Source: Fonsecaea monophora (lineage: Eukaryota > Ascomycota > Eurotiomycetes > Chaetothyriales > Herpotrichiellaceae). Taken from it: 64,000 nt of DNA. Positions 18,038 through 28,123 of the stretch are shown here, piece after piece. Made by a program: the position numbers and the translations under genes. The notes below the pieces were generated by a model. It had not been told where the DNA came from, searched no databases, and was given only the letters and a program-made list of their open reading frames with translations. The first letter of the stretch is position 1. Each line of letters starts with the position of its first letter. Location of the stretch: NCBI RefSeq assembly GCF_001642475.1, contig NW_019173939.1, positions 124,001 to 188,000 of the forward strand. Reading direction: 5' to 3'.

Positions 18038-20321
18038 CTTGAATTCAAGCGTTTCTTCTACTCCAACAACAGATAACGACCTTGCGAGCAGAGAGCCGAT
18101 CGATATGGAGAAGGCTCCTCATACAAATGGACCACCACCTACAGGTCGACCTGCTGGACCTCCTGCTGGACCCCCTGGACCACCCGGCGGCTGGCTAATT
18201 ACGCGCATGTCGAAACAACAAGAAATCCTCTTCAACATTATGGTAGCATTCCTTCAACTTATCCCACAATCGACCTTGACAACAGTTTTCCCGGTCAGCC
18301 GGGACCTCGCACAGTCATTCACCATCTCAAACCCCTCAGTACTGCCATGGCTTGTCGCTGCGTACGCATTGTCATTCGGAACTTTTATTCTGATCGGAGG
18401 ACGACTTGGTGACATCTTTGGCCATAAGACGATGGTCGTGATCGGCTATTCCCTCCTCAGTCTGTGGAGTGTCGTTGCTGGACTAAGTCACTATGTCGGC
18501 TATGAATTGTTCTTCGTGGCAAGAGGGTTTCAAGGTCTTGGTGCGAGTCTGATGGTGCCAAACGGTCTCGCGCTGCTAGGTCGAACTTATCCACCGGGAT
18601 CCAAGAAGAAAATCCTCTCCTTCACGCTATTTGGTCTATGTGCACCAGTGGGAGCCTACCTGGGCATGATCTTTGGAGCGTTGTTCACCAAGTTCGCATC
18701 CTGGTGGTGGAGCTTCTATACTCTCGCCAGTGTTTCTTGTTTCCTGGCAGTAGCCGCCTCTGTTATATTGGTCTCTCCACCACCGACTCCAAAGCAGATG
18801 CTACCAGTCAAGGAGAAATTGCGGGATATGGACTGGCTTGGGGCCCTCACCGGTGTTGGTGGCCTTATTTGCGTCCAAGTCTCTCTTGTCTCTGCTCCGG
18901 CCTCGGGGTGGAGTACCCAGTACATTTTCATGTTGCTGATCATCGGCCTCTTGCTCATCGCCTTCTTTGTTATCACGGAGCTCAAGATTGCCGAACAACC
19001 ACTGGTACCATTCAAGATGCTCAAGGCAGATGTTGGGTTTGTCCTTGGCGCCGTCGCATGTGGATGGGCCACGTTTGGAATATGGACATGGTTTCTGTGG
19101 AGGTACCTCCTTGGGATTAAACATGAGACTCCTCTTGGTGCTGCAGTGAAAGTCCTGCCTATCGTGCCCGTTGCTTTGATTGCTTCGGTGTTGACGGCTT
19201 GGATGATGCGGAAATGTCGGCCCTCGTGGACTCTCTTTTGGGCTTTGGTGGCTTTCGCATTCGGACCGCTGCTTCTGGCAGCCGACTCGAATATTGACAA
19301 GACGACCTACTGGAGCTGGACATTCGCCAGCCTCATTGTCATGCCTTTTGGCATGGACATGTCCTTTCCGGCAGCGACATTGATCATGTCCAACTTCTTT
19401 CCTCCTCAACAACAAGGTGTTGCCGGGAGTCTCATCAGTACGGTTGTCAACTACTCCATTTCTCTCGGTCTCGGCCTTGCCTCTACCGTCGAAGTTCACG
19501 TGAACAATAATGGAAAAGATCCGCTTGCCGGCATTCGCGGTGGCTGGTTCATGGGCGTGGGCCTTGGTGGCTTGGGAGTCATCATCTGCATTGCCTTCGT
19601 CGTCAAATCTATTCTTCATCCCACCCCGAAGGCGCCTCTTGGACCGCCGGCGCGGCCTCCCCCCGATACGATCATGCCAATGACTGCCCCGAGACCTGAA
19701 AATCAACGGAAGGCATCACAGGCTGCTACCATCTCGAGCCTTGCAACAACAATGGTTCCTGACACTGCTGCGCATTTGAGCCTCAAGCTGAACGAGATCG
19801 AGCCATTCAACTTCGAGAGCATGCCAGGATCTACGACCACATCCGCCGTTACCTCACCACAATCCCCATCATTCAGCACATCACCTAATCTCATCTCGAG
19901 CTTCCCCCCTCCTGCGCAATCCAAGCCCAAGGTCAACATGCTACATCGAATATCAAAAGATGTCCACTTGAAACGCTCGGGCAAGGACAACACTGCGGAT
20001 TTTCATTCTCGTTCAAATTCGCAGACACTTCTTGCTGGTTCCACGGCGCAATCCCCGATATCTGCTTTCCCGATGCCAGCGGAACTAGATCCCGTATACC
20101 GTGTCCGCGGCAGCTTCGAAAGCGAGACCAGCGCTGAAGGGCGAAGAGAGCGCTGGGAATCGATGGCCCGCCAAACTGGCGGCACTAGGAGGCCTAGCCA
20201 GCCAACTGAATGCGGGTATCCTTATGGCACAGGGGCCGGGCTCGCTCTCCGGGATCCTGACGGGTTTGACTACGATACCAGACCGGTGGTACCCAAGGGT
20301 ATGATGGGCGATAAATTCTGA
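18015..20321 (+). CDS. MFS transporter, DHA2 family (14-TM drug:H+ antiporter, Atr1-like)
   Basis: A 768-residue intronless ORF. The first 60 residues are cytosolic and contain a Pro/Gly run (PTGRPAGPPAGPPGPPGG, about 43-60). The membrane part (about 70-540) has around 14 hydrophobic helices and the MFS loop motif GGRLGDIFGHKTM between helices 2 and 3, plus ARGFQGLGASLMVPN in helix 4, as in DHA2 exporters. Yeast relatives such as Atr1 export aminotriazole and other toxic compounds at the plasma membrane. A long Ser/Thr/Pro-rich C-terminal tail of about 220 residues (from about 545) is unusual for the family and may be phosphorylated or control trafficking (inference). It ends with DNA for a Gly-Met-Met-Gly-Asp-Lys-Phe tail. 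Confidence 0.87.
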   Translation: MTPRKFSSLNSSVSSTPTTDNDLASREPIDMEKAPHTNGPPPTGRPAGPPAGPPGPPGGWLITRMSKQQEILFNIMVAFLQLIPQSTLTTVFPVSRDLAQSFTISNPSVLPWLVAAYALSFGTFILIGGRLGDIFGHKTMVVIGYSLLSLWSVVAGLSHYVGYELFFVARGFQGLGASLMVPNGLALLGRTYPPGSKKKILSFTLFGLCAPVGAYLGMIFGALFTKFASWWWSFYTLASVSCFLAVAASVILVSPPPTPKQMLPVKEKLRDMDWLGALTGVGGLICVQVSLVSAPASGWSTQYIFMLLIIGLLLIAFFVITELKIAEQPLVPFKMLKADVGFVLGAVACGWATFGIWTWFLWRYLLGIKHETPLGAAVKVLPIVPVALIASVLTAWMMRKCRPSWTLFWALVAFAFGPLLLAADSNIDKTTYWSWTFASLIVMPFGMDMSFPAATLIMSNFFPPQQQGVAGSLISTVVNYSISLGLGLASTVEVHVNNNGKDPLAGIRGGWFMGVGLGGLGVIICIAFVVKSILHPTPKAPLGPPARPPPDTIMPMTAPRPENQRKASQAATISSLATTMVPDTAAHLSLKLNEIEPFNFESMPGSTTTSAVTSPQSPSFSTSPNLISSFPPPAQSKPKVNMLHRISKDVHLKRSGKDNTADFHSRSNSQTLLAGSTAQSPISAFPMPAELDPVYRVRGSFESETSAEGRRERWESMARQTGGTRRPSQPTECGYPYGTGAGLALRDPDGFDYDTRPVVPKGMMGDKF

Positions 20322-20999
20322 GCGTGGACTTTGACCTTATTCTCAACTTCTTCTCACGATATTTATTTTTGGCTGCGGCTACGATTTCGCAAAAAGGATT
20401 TTCTATGTGGGATGTTATCGACGGCGTCTGGACAGCAATGGCGCTGGCATGTCTGAAACGGCCTTTTAACAAGAGGAAGGGTGTATAGGAATAGAAAAAG
20501 AGGGGCAAAAAGACGAGAAAACGAGACGGATGGGATCTCTTGGAACCGGGACGGGCATGGAGTGTCAGAGCCTGCGGCTAGCAGACGTTTGTCTACGTTC
20601 TTTTTCTGAGGTATCTGGACCTCGACCAACTAAACTTGATGCGGAGTTCGGCAGAATGGCGCACTCAATGGGCAATGAAAGACCACACCGCACCAGCGGG
20701 TATGAATGGATGATCTTGAACTTTTTACTTTGCTTGAACACTGGCGACGCTGGTATGATCCACTAGATTCTCTTGTGTATGTTCTTGAATTTTAGACAAA
20801 TGAGCCATTGATTCCAGATCTACCTCGTATCATGTGGAGGATCTACCTGACATGTGCGTCTCAACACGAGTCCCATCCCTGCCTCCCATACCCTGTTGTG
20901 ACCCGCAAGTCCCAAGTCCATCACCACGCGAGAGACCCAGATTTCCCTTCTAGAAGAAAAGACAGCCTTGTGGAGCTAGCTTGCTGATGGTTTGACCTC
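20322..20999. other. Intergenic, no gene seen
   Basis: This is the 3' region of the transporter gene, converging on the coiled-coil ORF. No supportable gene or repeat was seen. Confidence 0.4.
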
Positions 21000-21401
21000 T
21001 CACCAGCCTCCTCGACGACGATCCTCTTTCCCTTTGTCACCCTTCTTTCCCCGACGGTGCTTCTCCCTCGCCTTCTGCTCGTCCAACAACATGCTCCGAC
21101 AGTCCTTCAGCTGCACGATCCTGTCCTCTTGTTTCCCCATCTTCGCGTCCAACTGTTCGAGTCTCTCGCGTAGGAGTCGGCGCTGCTTGCGTAGGGAGTC
21201 GTACTCAGACTTTGCTTCCGCCACGTAGTCGTTGGTGTCGGCTATTTTGCGGTGGAGCGTCCCGTCTTGGAGGTCATGGACGGGGAGAGCCTGGCGTGTC
21301 TGGCGAGGACGAGTGCGCTGAGCTTGCGGACGGTGGTCTTGGTCTCCTTGATGGTGTTGGCGTATGTAGATTCCTGAGGCGAGTCTGGTGAAGACGTCCA
21401 T
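21000..21401 (-). pseudogene. Coiled-coil protein ORF, probably disrupted by two compensating frame changes
   Basis: The ATG at 21401 opens a 133-codon frame to 21000. Its C-terminal 75 residues are a clear charged helix, from HDLQDGTLHRKIADTNDYV through LRKQRRLLRERLEQL to a Lys/Arg-rich end. Between about 21375 and 21285 the open frame reads as an Arg/Gln/His-rich string, while the +1 frame reads smoothly (TYANTIKETKTTVRKLSALV, then LARHARLS) and hits a stop just after the C-run at about 21288. Reading frame A, then B, then A gives natural protein throughout, which suggests two indels, a sequence error or recoding. Upstream, the same frame is open to 21560 without an ATG. No function is recognised. 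Confidence 0.4.
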
Positions 21402-21560
21402 GATGGCAGGATGTACTGAGGTCTTTGTGGAGAGACGTCGGAGTGCTGTGAGGTGCTTTGGACGAACAAGGCTGTCGGCGAAGTCTTTGATGATGGAAGC
21501 GTTTGCTGTGTAGTTGAAATGGCAATCTGTGGATGAAGAAAGATGAGAAGTCCTTGCCAC

Positions 21561-22604
21561 GGGGCGTGTTGGTTCTATTTATGCCCCTTTCGTTGGCGAT
21601 GCTGATTGAGAGGAATGCCCATGACGCTTTTGCGATTGCTTCCGACGCAAACTAGGCTCCAAGACATATGCTGTTCAGTTCATTGTATTTTGAGACACTC
21701 TATTTGTTAGACAAAGCCAGCTCACGGGAATTGACAGAGATAAAATAACACGGGACAGAGCAACAAGGGGAGTTATGGAGATGTTTGCATTCTGGACCGG
21801 AACTCAGCTCATGGGAGCAAGCAACGCGGCTGAGCATGTCTCGGGAAAATGTGAGCGAACGAAGGGAGAAGGCAGCAGCAGACGCTTGCCGTTGCGGCAC
21901 TGCTTGTATAATTCCATCTTTACTGTCTGGGCCTGAAACACGTCGCTGGAAGCGGAGGCATCAACCTGGCATTGAATCATGTGCAGTGCATGTTGGCCTC
22001 GTAGGTAGTTGGTAGCATTTCTCGCACCAAACAAGCGGAATATTACGGAGAGTCGTTCAGGTGTAAATGTGTAGGTATAATCGAAAGACAAAACACTAGG
22101 GTAAGAGGTAAACAAGAAGCGAACAAATAGAATTCGGCATGATGATGAGATGCAGCAACTTTTTGGGGGGGCTTTTTTCCTTTTTGCGCGTAGGAGACTT
22201 TTTTTGCATGAGGGCAGCTAATATTTATTATGCGGCGGCGCAACCCCCACCAAAAAGACCTGCCACCTGCCAGCCCTGCGCAGTCTGTGCAAGTTCCGAA
22301 GAATCTTTTCGTCAACCCCAAACCCCACCATCCTTGGAAAATTCCGACGTGAGTCAATTAGCAACGTCTATTAGCCGTAGCATTGCAGTTATGTCTTTGC
22401 CCTGAGAAGTCAGAAATCTTAGATGATGACAGACATATCGACCTGAACATCGAGGCTGCCGCCTTCTTGTCTTGAATCTCTCGTGGTAGCAAATCTAGCC
22501 TCGTCCTCCTCTCGCCAGTCTCGCGCTATTTCCTACTCCGATTTCGGGCTGCATTCCCTTTCCACATTCCCACCTTAACATCGACACTCTACAGCTCTTC
22601 AGCC
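21561..22604. promoter_or_regulatory. Promoter region of ADE12
   Basis: About 1 kb between the coiled-coil ORF and ADE12. The last 200 bp are pyrimidine-rich, as in many fungal leaders. A TGAGTCA element is noted separately. No gene is supportable. Confidence 0.45.
22350..22356. promoter_or_regulatory. Gcn4/CpcA-type element TGAGTCA upstream of ADE12
   Basis: TGAGTCA lies about 250 bp upstream of the ADE12 start codon. In yeast, Gcn4 activates many purine biosynthesis genes through this core. A single 7-bp match can occur by chance. Confidence 0.4.
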
Positions 22605-23978
22605 ATGCCCGTCACTCTCGTGTTGGGCTCTCAATGGGGCGACGAAGGCAAAGGGAAGCTCGTCGATATCCTCGCATCCTCTGCTGATCTCGTCTGCCGC
22701 GCTGCGGGGGGCAACAATGCTGGCCATACCATCGTGGTCAACGACGTGACATACGACTTCCATATCCTCCCTTCTGGCCTCATCAACCCTTCCTGCAAAA
22801 TCAATCTCATCGGCACTGGCTGTGTCGTGCACATCCCCAGCTTCTTCAAAGAACTGAAAGCACTGGAAGAGAAGGGGCTGGTGGGGGTGCGGGAGCGCAT
22901 TTTGATCTCGGACCGCGCTCATGTATGCTTCGACTTGCACGGCGTCGTCGACGGCATCTCCGAAGACAAATTCAAGAATGTCGATGGCGGGAAGAACATG
23001 ATTGGCACTACCCGTAAGGGCATCGGTCCATGCTATAGCGACAAAGTCGCCCGGAGAGGCGTGACCTTTTGGATGCTCGTTAACGAACAACAGCGTTGGG
23101 AAAAGCGCCTACGGGACCTGGAAGCCAACTACCGCAAATTGTATGGCGATGCCGCACTGGAGGGTTACAGTCTAGAAGAGGAGATCGAAAAGCTACGCGG
23201 ATATCGGGAAGAACTGCAGCAATACGTGGTCGACCAGACGCCCTTACTCGCGCAGGCGGTCGGAACAAAGGGAATCGCCACGACCAACTCGAACGGCGCT
23301 GGTGCTCGCCAACCCAACATCTTGATCGAGGGTGCCAATGCGCTTCTTCTTGACATCGACCATGGCACATATCCCTATGTCACGTCCAGTAACACCGGCC
23401 TAGGGGGTGTTTTCACGGGTCTTGCTGGCTTGTCTCCTCAATCCCTCTCCGCGCCAGGAAGCAACATTGTTGGCGTGGTAAAGGCCTACACTTCCCGGGT
23501 CGGCTCCGGTCCTTTCCCCACGGAACTCAACGCCGCAATCTCGCCCAAGGACGCCGAATATGGCGACCGGTTACAACAGGTTGGCCGCGAATGGGGCGTC
23601 ACCACAGGCCGCAAGCGGCGCTGTGGCTGGTTCGACCTCGTCCTGGTCAAGTACTCTGCGGCCGTGAACTGCTATACACAACTCAACCTGACGAAGCTGG
23701 ACGTCCTAGATGGCTTTGAAGAGATCCGGATCGCAACAGCGTACAAGGTGGACGGCCAGACACTGCCTGGTTTCCCAGCGGATCTGGATGTCATGGACAA
23801 GATGGAGATCGAGTACAAGACATTCCCGGGGTGGATGACTCAAACGACCGGCTGTAAGAGATTCGAAGACCTGCCCGAACGCGCGAGGGAGTATATCGAT
23901 TTCATCGAGGCCGAGGTCGGAGTGCCCATTAAATGGATCGGTACTGGTCCAAGAAGGGAGGACATGTGTATCCGCTAA
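22605..23978 (+). CDS. ADE12: Adenylosuccinate synthetase
   Basis: A complete intronless 457-residue ORF. The enzyme joins IMP and aspartate, using GTP, to make adenylosuccinate, the first committed step from IMP to AMP in the cytosol. Visible signatures: GSQWGDEGKGKLVD at 8-21 (catalytic Asp13), the AGGNNAGHT IMP-binding segment at 34-42 (His41), GTTRKGIGPCYSDKVARRG, and EGANALLLDIDHGTYPYVTS. The C-terminal GRKRRCGWFDLVLVKY block carries the aspartate/IMP loop. Its length fits the eukaryotic enzyme (430-460). A. nidulans calls the gene adB. A Gcn4-type site lies upstream. Confidence 0.97.
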   Translation: MPVTLVLGSQWGDEGKGKLVDILASSADLVCRAAGGNNAGHTIVVNDVTYDFHILPSGLINPSCKINLIGTGCVVHIPSFFKELKALEEKGLVGVRERILISDRAHVCFDLHGVVDGISEDKFKNVDGGKNMIGTTRKGIGPCYSDKVARRGVTFWMLVNEQQRWEKRLRDLEANYRKLYGDAALEGYSLEEEIEKLRGYREELQQYVVDQTPLLAQAVGTKGIATTNSNGAGARQPNILIEGANALLLDIDHGTYPYVTSSNTGLGGVFTGLAGLSPQSLSAPGSNIVGVVKAYTSRVGSGPFPTELNAAISPKDAEYGDRLQQVGREWGVTTGRKRRCGWFDLVLVKYSAAVNCYTQLNLTKLDVLDGFEEIRIATAYKVDGQTLPGFPADLDVMDKMEIEYKTFPGWMTQTTGCKRFEDLPERAREYIDFIEAEVGVPIKWIGTGPRREDMCIR

Positions 23979-24779
23979 AAGACATGCCGTGGACGCAGGA
24001 AAGGAATTCATGATGGGATCGGAATGGGACGGGACGGGGAAAACGTGTAAATATCTGGACCAACATACGTGTATTGGCTTCGGAGGTGACGATCCCTGGC
24101 AAAAAGAGAGGCTTATTTGGTTTTTTCCCCAGTGTATGATGTCGATTGGGAAATGGCTTTTTTGCCCCCCTCCAGCGCAGCCTCGTGTCCCCCCAAAACA
24201 GGCAGGGAGGGAGGAGAGGGGGGACTCCAAAGATAGACGAAAAGAAACAAGAGATAACGAGGGATTTTAGACTCCGTAGATCACTTGCCAACGCCGCTCG
24301 GTCTTTTTGATAGAGCTGATATGAGAGAACAAAAGAAAGTCAAATCGGCAAAAAAACAAGAAGCGAGACGTTTTGACAAACAAAAGGCTCTGGCCAGCAT
24401 GCCAAATGTCTTTTGATCTTCGGATTCATCCCCATTATCTAGGCACACATCTATGGTGTGGTGCTCAGTTTGAAGCTGGTTCCCTTTCCCTCCCATTCCT
24501 CCGCAGGAGAAGATTTCTGGGTGTATTGTTTAGGACCAGATTGCCAATGGAAGACTCCAAATCTCCAAGTTCGAAAAACGGGTCGAGGGGTGTTCCGTCC
24601 CTCTCTTTGAATACTTTGACACACGGCTGGTACTTTTGCAACATGACGGACAAGCGGTTCTCTTCATGTCTCCACGTGTTCACACACAGAAGGCGACGCT
24701 GATGACTCAAAACTAACCCAGTGACATTCGCTGCTTGTGTTTTAACCGTAGAGTCACTCCCAAATCTCCAGCCAGCTGT
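23979..24779. other. Convergent intergenic region
   Basis: This holds the 3' regions of ADE12 and the GPI-protein gene. A TGACTCA core near 24701-24708 lies between two stop codons, so it is unlikely to act as a promoter site. No gene was seen. Confidence 0.45.
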
Positions 24780-25416
24780 TTACAAAACTGCAACAACACC
24801 AGCGATGGCGATAACAGCGGCGGCAAAACTTCCAACTTGCTTGGCATCTGCGGCAGCGTTTCCGGTCGCTGATGCACCGCCTGCTGAATTGGACCCGGAA
24901 GCACCACTTCCATCTGTGGCAGTTGCAAGACCAGTGGAGATGGGACTACCGGTGGTAGCTGTGGTGACGATCGTCGTGGTGCAGCTGCAGTCGGAGTTGT
25001 AGACGGCGGTGGTGTAGACGAATGTTCCAGCTCCAGATGTTTGACTTGCAGAATTTGAGGATGTTGCTGTGTAGGGAGCTGCGCATTCACAACAGGAAAG
25101 GGTACAATGTCAGTCAAATATCCATCAAGAAATGTTTTCCCATGTCCCAAGTTTGTCCCAGCTGGGGCAACGTACCGACTGAAGAACCTGCGGCAGAGCA
25201 AGTAGAGATGAATGCAGACTGTGCGGCCGAAACGACGTTGCCACTGCACAAGCTAGCGATTGCCTTTTGTACGTCAGTCGCGTCATCACCGCAGACGGAT
25301 GACAGGTCGCCCGGCTCGTCTTGTGTGTTGACTGCGTTGAGAAGGCATGCGGGAGGGATATCTGCCAGGACCCGGACGGCCAAAGCGATAAATGGAAGGA
25401 GCAGTGAGGTCTTCAT
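24780..25416 (-). CDS. Small secreted GPI-anchored cell-wall/surface protein
   Basis: Two exons, 25176-25416 and 24780-25078, with a 97-nt intron (G|GTACGT...GCGCAG|CT), encode 179 residues. Residues 1-18 form a signal peptide (MKTSLLLPFIALAVRVLA). The mature N-terminus has four cysteines spaced as in IPPACLLNAV, SSVCGDD, ASLCSG and STCSAAG; this recalls a family of fungal GPI proteins related to, but not matching, the eight-Cys CFEM domain. A DCSC pair and a Ser/Thr/Gly/Ala-rich stretch follow, and the C-terminus is a hydrophobic tail (FAAAVIAIAGVVAVL) preceded by small residues, as needed for GPI attachment. Expected location: plasma membrane or cell wall. Function unknown. Confidence 0.82.
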
Positions 25417-26343
25417 GATGTTTTTTTTTTGGCTTTTGTAAGGTTTAATCGAGGGTTCTAGCTCGACTTTGTCTCCGTCGGTGGTGTGCGCTGGTGTGAC
25501 GCGTGGTAGGAGCTGCCAGGTAGGTAGGTAGGCGGTAGGGGTGTTTTGGCGCGAAAAAGGGGGATGGCTCAAGGGCGCTGAACGAGTGGCAGGAAACAAA
25601 CAAGGGATATCATGAAAGAGTGACTGAGAAAGACTGAGAAGGGCGGCCGCTGCTGTAGGGTTAGTATAAAACTTCAGTTGGAAAGGAGTGGAAAGAAGTG
25701 AGTGAATATGGAGGACGTTGGGTCCAAGTTGTTTGGCCCTGCAGAAAGAAATGGCGATGGTTTCCCCCCTGCTGCAGAGAACCAAGTCCGGGGATGGCGA
25801 CGACGCGCGGTTCGCTGGATTGGACAGGGGCTCAAACGGGGGCGGGTACTCACGTGACCCAATCCGGAGTAATATGGTTCCAGCTCCGTGAATCTCACCA
25901 AGTCCCTTCGTTATCAAACCCCCAATACCAACCACCATTGATCTTCGGTCACTTAAAATCTAGAGCCTCTCGACAGACGTTCCGACTGGTGTTTACAAAA
26001 CCCATTTACCAAAGGTCGAGATTCCAATCCTTCTTCTACCCTCGCGGGACGACTTATCTAGACGTTGGCCAAGACCTGCCTTTTCCCCCCGAGGTCTATC
26101 AGCCACTTGGATAAGGCCGAGACCTTGGACCGGGCCTTGTTTCGCCAGTGAAATATGACGGATGTGATCCACTTGACGCAGCTGAGCGACTATTGATAAG
26201 ATTGTGCACTTTGCGATGATATAGGTCTATCAAGCTCTGTCGACAGGTAGGAAACAGGACAGTGTATATACGAGGATCGTCCTCGACTACTCAATCTCAT
26301 CCCAAACAGAACACGAGGAGAAGTCTCATTCTTAACGCGGGTA
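25417..26343. promoter_or_regulatory. Divergent promoter between the GPI-protein gene and the kinase gene
   Basis: Start codons at 25416 (-) and 26344 (+) face away across 927 bp. A short T-run precedes the GPI gene, and a GTATATA box lies at about 26266-26272, some 75 bp upstream of the kinase ATG. The ORFs inside lack any domain. Confidence 0.4.
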
Positions 26344-27283
26344 ATGGAATCCCATGTTCAGTGCCTGGTTGACAAGACCTGGGGTAAGCCCGTACAAGTT
26401 GTTTAGTTCTTGTTTTCCTGTCGCTGATGTCTGCATCTCAGAGAGGTTTCAGCAATGCGACGGCTCACAGCGCCTCCTGATCGCCATCTCCGGCATTCCA
26501 GGCAGCGGTAAAACCACTCTCGCTGCATCCGTCTGCGCGGGGCTTAACAAAGCACACCACAGCCATCAAAACAAGCGCTTCCCCAACAGTCCGAGCCGCT
26601 CAGGGCCAGACATCGCCTTTGTTGTGCCGCTCGATGGCTACCACTTGACCCGCAAACAGCTCAGCGAGATGCCAAATGCCGAAGAGGCCGTTTTCCGCCG
26701 TGGCGCGGCGTTCACGTTCGATTCGCAGAGCTACCTCAAATTGGTCGAGAAAGTGCGTAAACCAATCAGCCCAGAGACGTTGACAATCTATGCACCCAGC
26801 TTCGACCACGCAGTCAAGGATCCCGTGGCGAATGACATCGCCATTCCCCCGACAGCACGGATCGTCCTCTTTGAAGGTCTGTACACCGCCCTGGACGAGC
26901 CCGGGTGGAGAGACGCTCACGAGTTGATGGATGAGACGTGGTTCGTCGACGTGGATATCCCGACGGCCACGCAACGGGTCGCGAAACGAAACTTCGCTGC
27001 CGGCATTTCCAGTTCCTTGGAGGAGAGCCTCGACCGGACGGAGAAAAGCGACATGAGGAATGCCAAGGAGGTCTTGGAGAAGAGATTGCCCGTCCAGGAG
27101 ATTGTGCCCAGTATCGAGGACGAGACCTGGCGGAGCGAGGAGGTTAGAGATGTGGACGGCCAATTACAGGGGGACGAAGACGGCGACGAAGACAGGGAAA
27201 GGGACGAGGCGGAGAGGAGGAGGGAGAGGATGACTAGGATGGACAGTATTGCAATGCTCGCGGCAGATGGAGTCGGCATGTGA
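26344..27283 (+). CDS. P-loop kinase of the uridine kinase/phosphoribulokinase-like group (Yfh7-like)
   Basis: Two exons, 26344-26383 and 26442-27283, with a 58-nt intron (GG|GTAAGC...CATCTCAG|AG), make 293 residues starting MESHVQCLVDKTWERFQQ. The Walker A motif is SGIPGSGKTTLA (30-41); VPLDGYHLTRKQL gives the DGYH motif typical of uridine kinase, pantothenate kinase and phosphoribulokinase relatives; IVLFEGLYTALDEPGW is the strand before the lid. Yeast YFH7 belongs to this group and has an uncharacterised ATP-dependent kinase activity. The phosphorylated substrate is unknown; a nucleoside, a sugar or a vitamin is possible. The last 60 residues are highly charged (DEDGDEDRERDEAERRRERM) and look disordered. 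The upstream exon is inferred from splice sites and family-like sequence. Confidence 0.8.
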
Positions 27284-28123
27284 AATATCTGATGTGAGGG
27301 ACGGTGGTTAAACAATCTAGTGTGGCACGACGAGGAAGAAGTGGCATTGGAGGACTTTCTTTTCAGCGCCTGTTTGCAGCATGCATGGCTCGTTTCTGTG
27401 TTTCTGTGTAACTTGTGTCGATGGTCCCTTGCCATGTAGGAAGAATGTGTGACTGGACCAAAGCGCGTCCACGAACACACACACCTATAGTACAAAGGAA
27501 TAAGAACCGGATGGTGGAAATCAAACGAGGGTATACTCGTCTTGCTTTTCGTCTGCGATGGCAGGCGCATAGACCAACACAGAAAGACCTCTGTCAAGAA
27601 ATACATAAATTGATAAAAAGCAAAATGCTCCGGTCCAGCCATGGCATAATATCCCTGTAAAGTCTCTTTTTGGTCCCATGTCATTGAATCCCAATCGTCA
27701 ACATCCTAAGAAGCCCAAATCTGACACTGCCACTCATCCATTTCCCAAATCTTCAGCCGCTCTCTTTTCCGTACCATACCGTACCATTTCATTCATTCAA
27801 CAAGTTGTTCCAGGTTCACACACACAGGACTAAAGGAAACATTGAAGCTGACTTTTCGTATCGTATCGCGGCAAGGCGTTAGCCGGAAATTAGAACAAAG
27901 GTTCGCATCATGGTGTCCGCATGGAGAAACCTTCTGCTTTGCCCAACAAGAGTTGTGCCCGAGGATGGTGATCAGATGCCTGGTCGTTGACTCTAATTGC
28001 AAGGAGGCTAACCTCCACATGCCGTGCTCTGTTCGTCTTGTTAGATCAGCAGGATCATAGTCTGATCGAAGGTATAGCCGCAGCGAGGTGTCCGTGGGTG
28101 GGCCCTCTGTATCCAGTCGACTT
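27284..28123. other. Convergent intergenic region
   Basis: This holds the 3' regions of the kinase gene and the Ser/Arg-rich gene. A continuation of the latter by splicing into about 28085 is possible. No independent gene was seen. Confidence 0.4.

Noticed and set aside
18801..19706. 301-codon antisense frame inside the DHA2 transporter
   Set aside because: Antisense shadow of a conserved membrane protein; no start context or domain.
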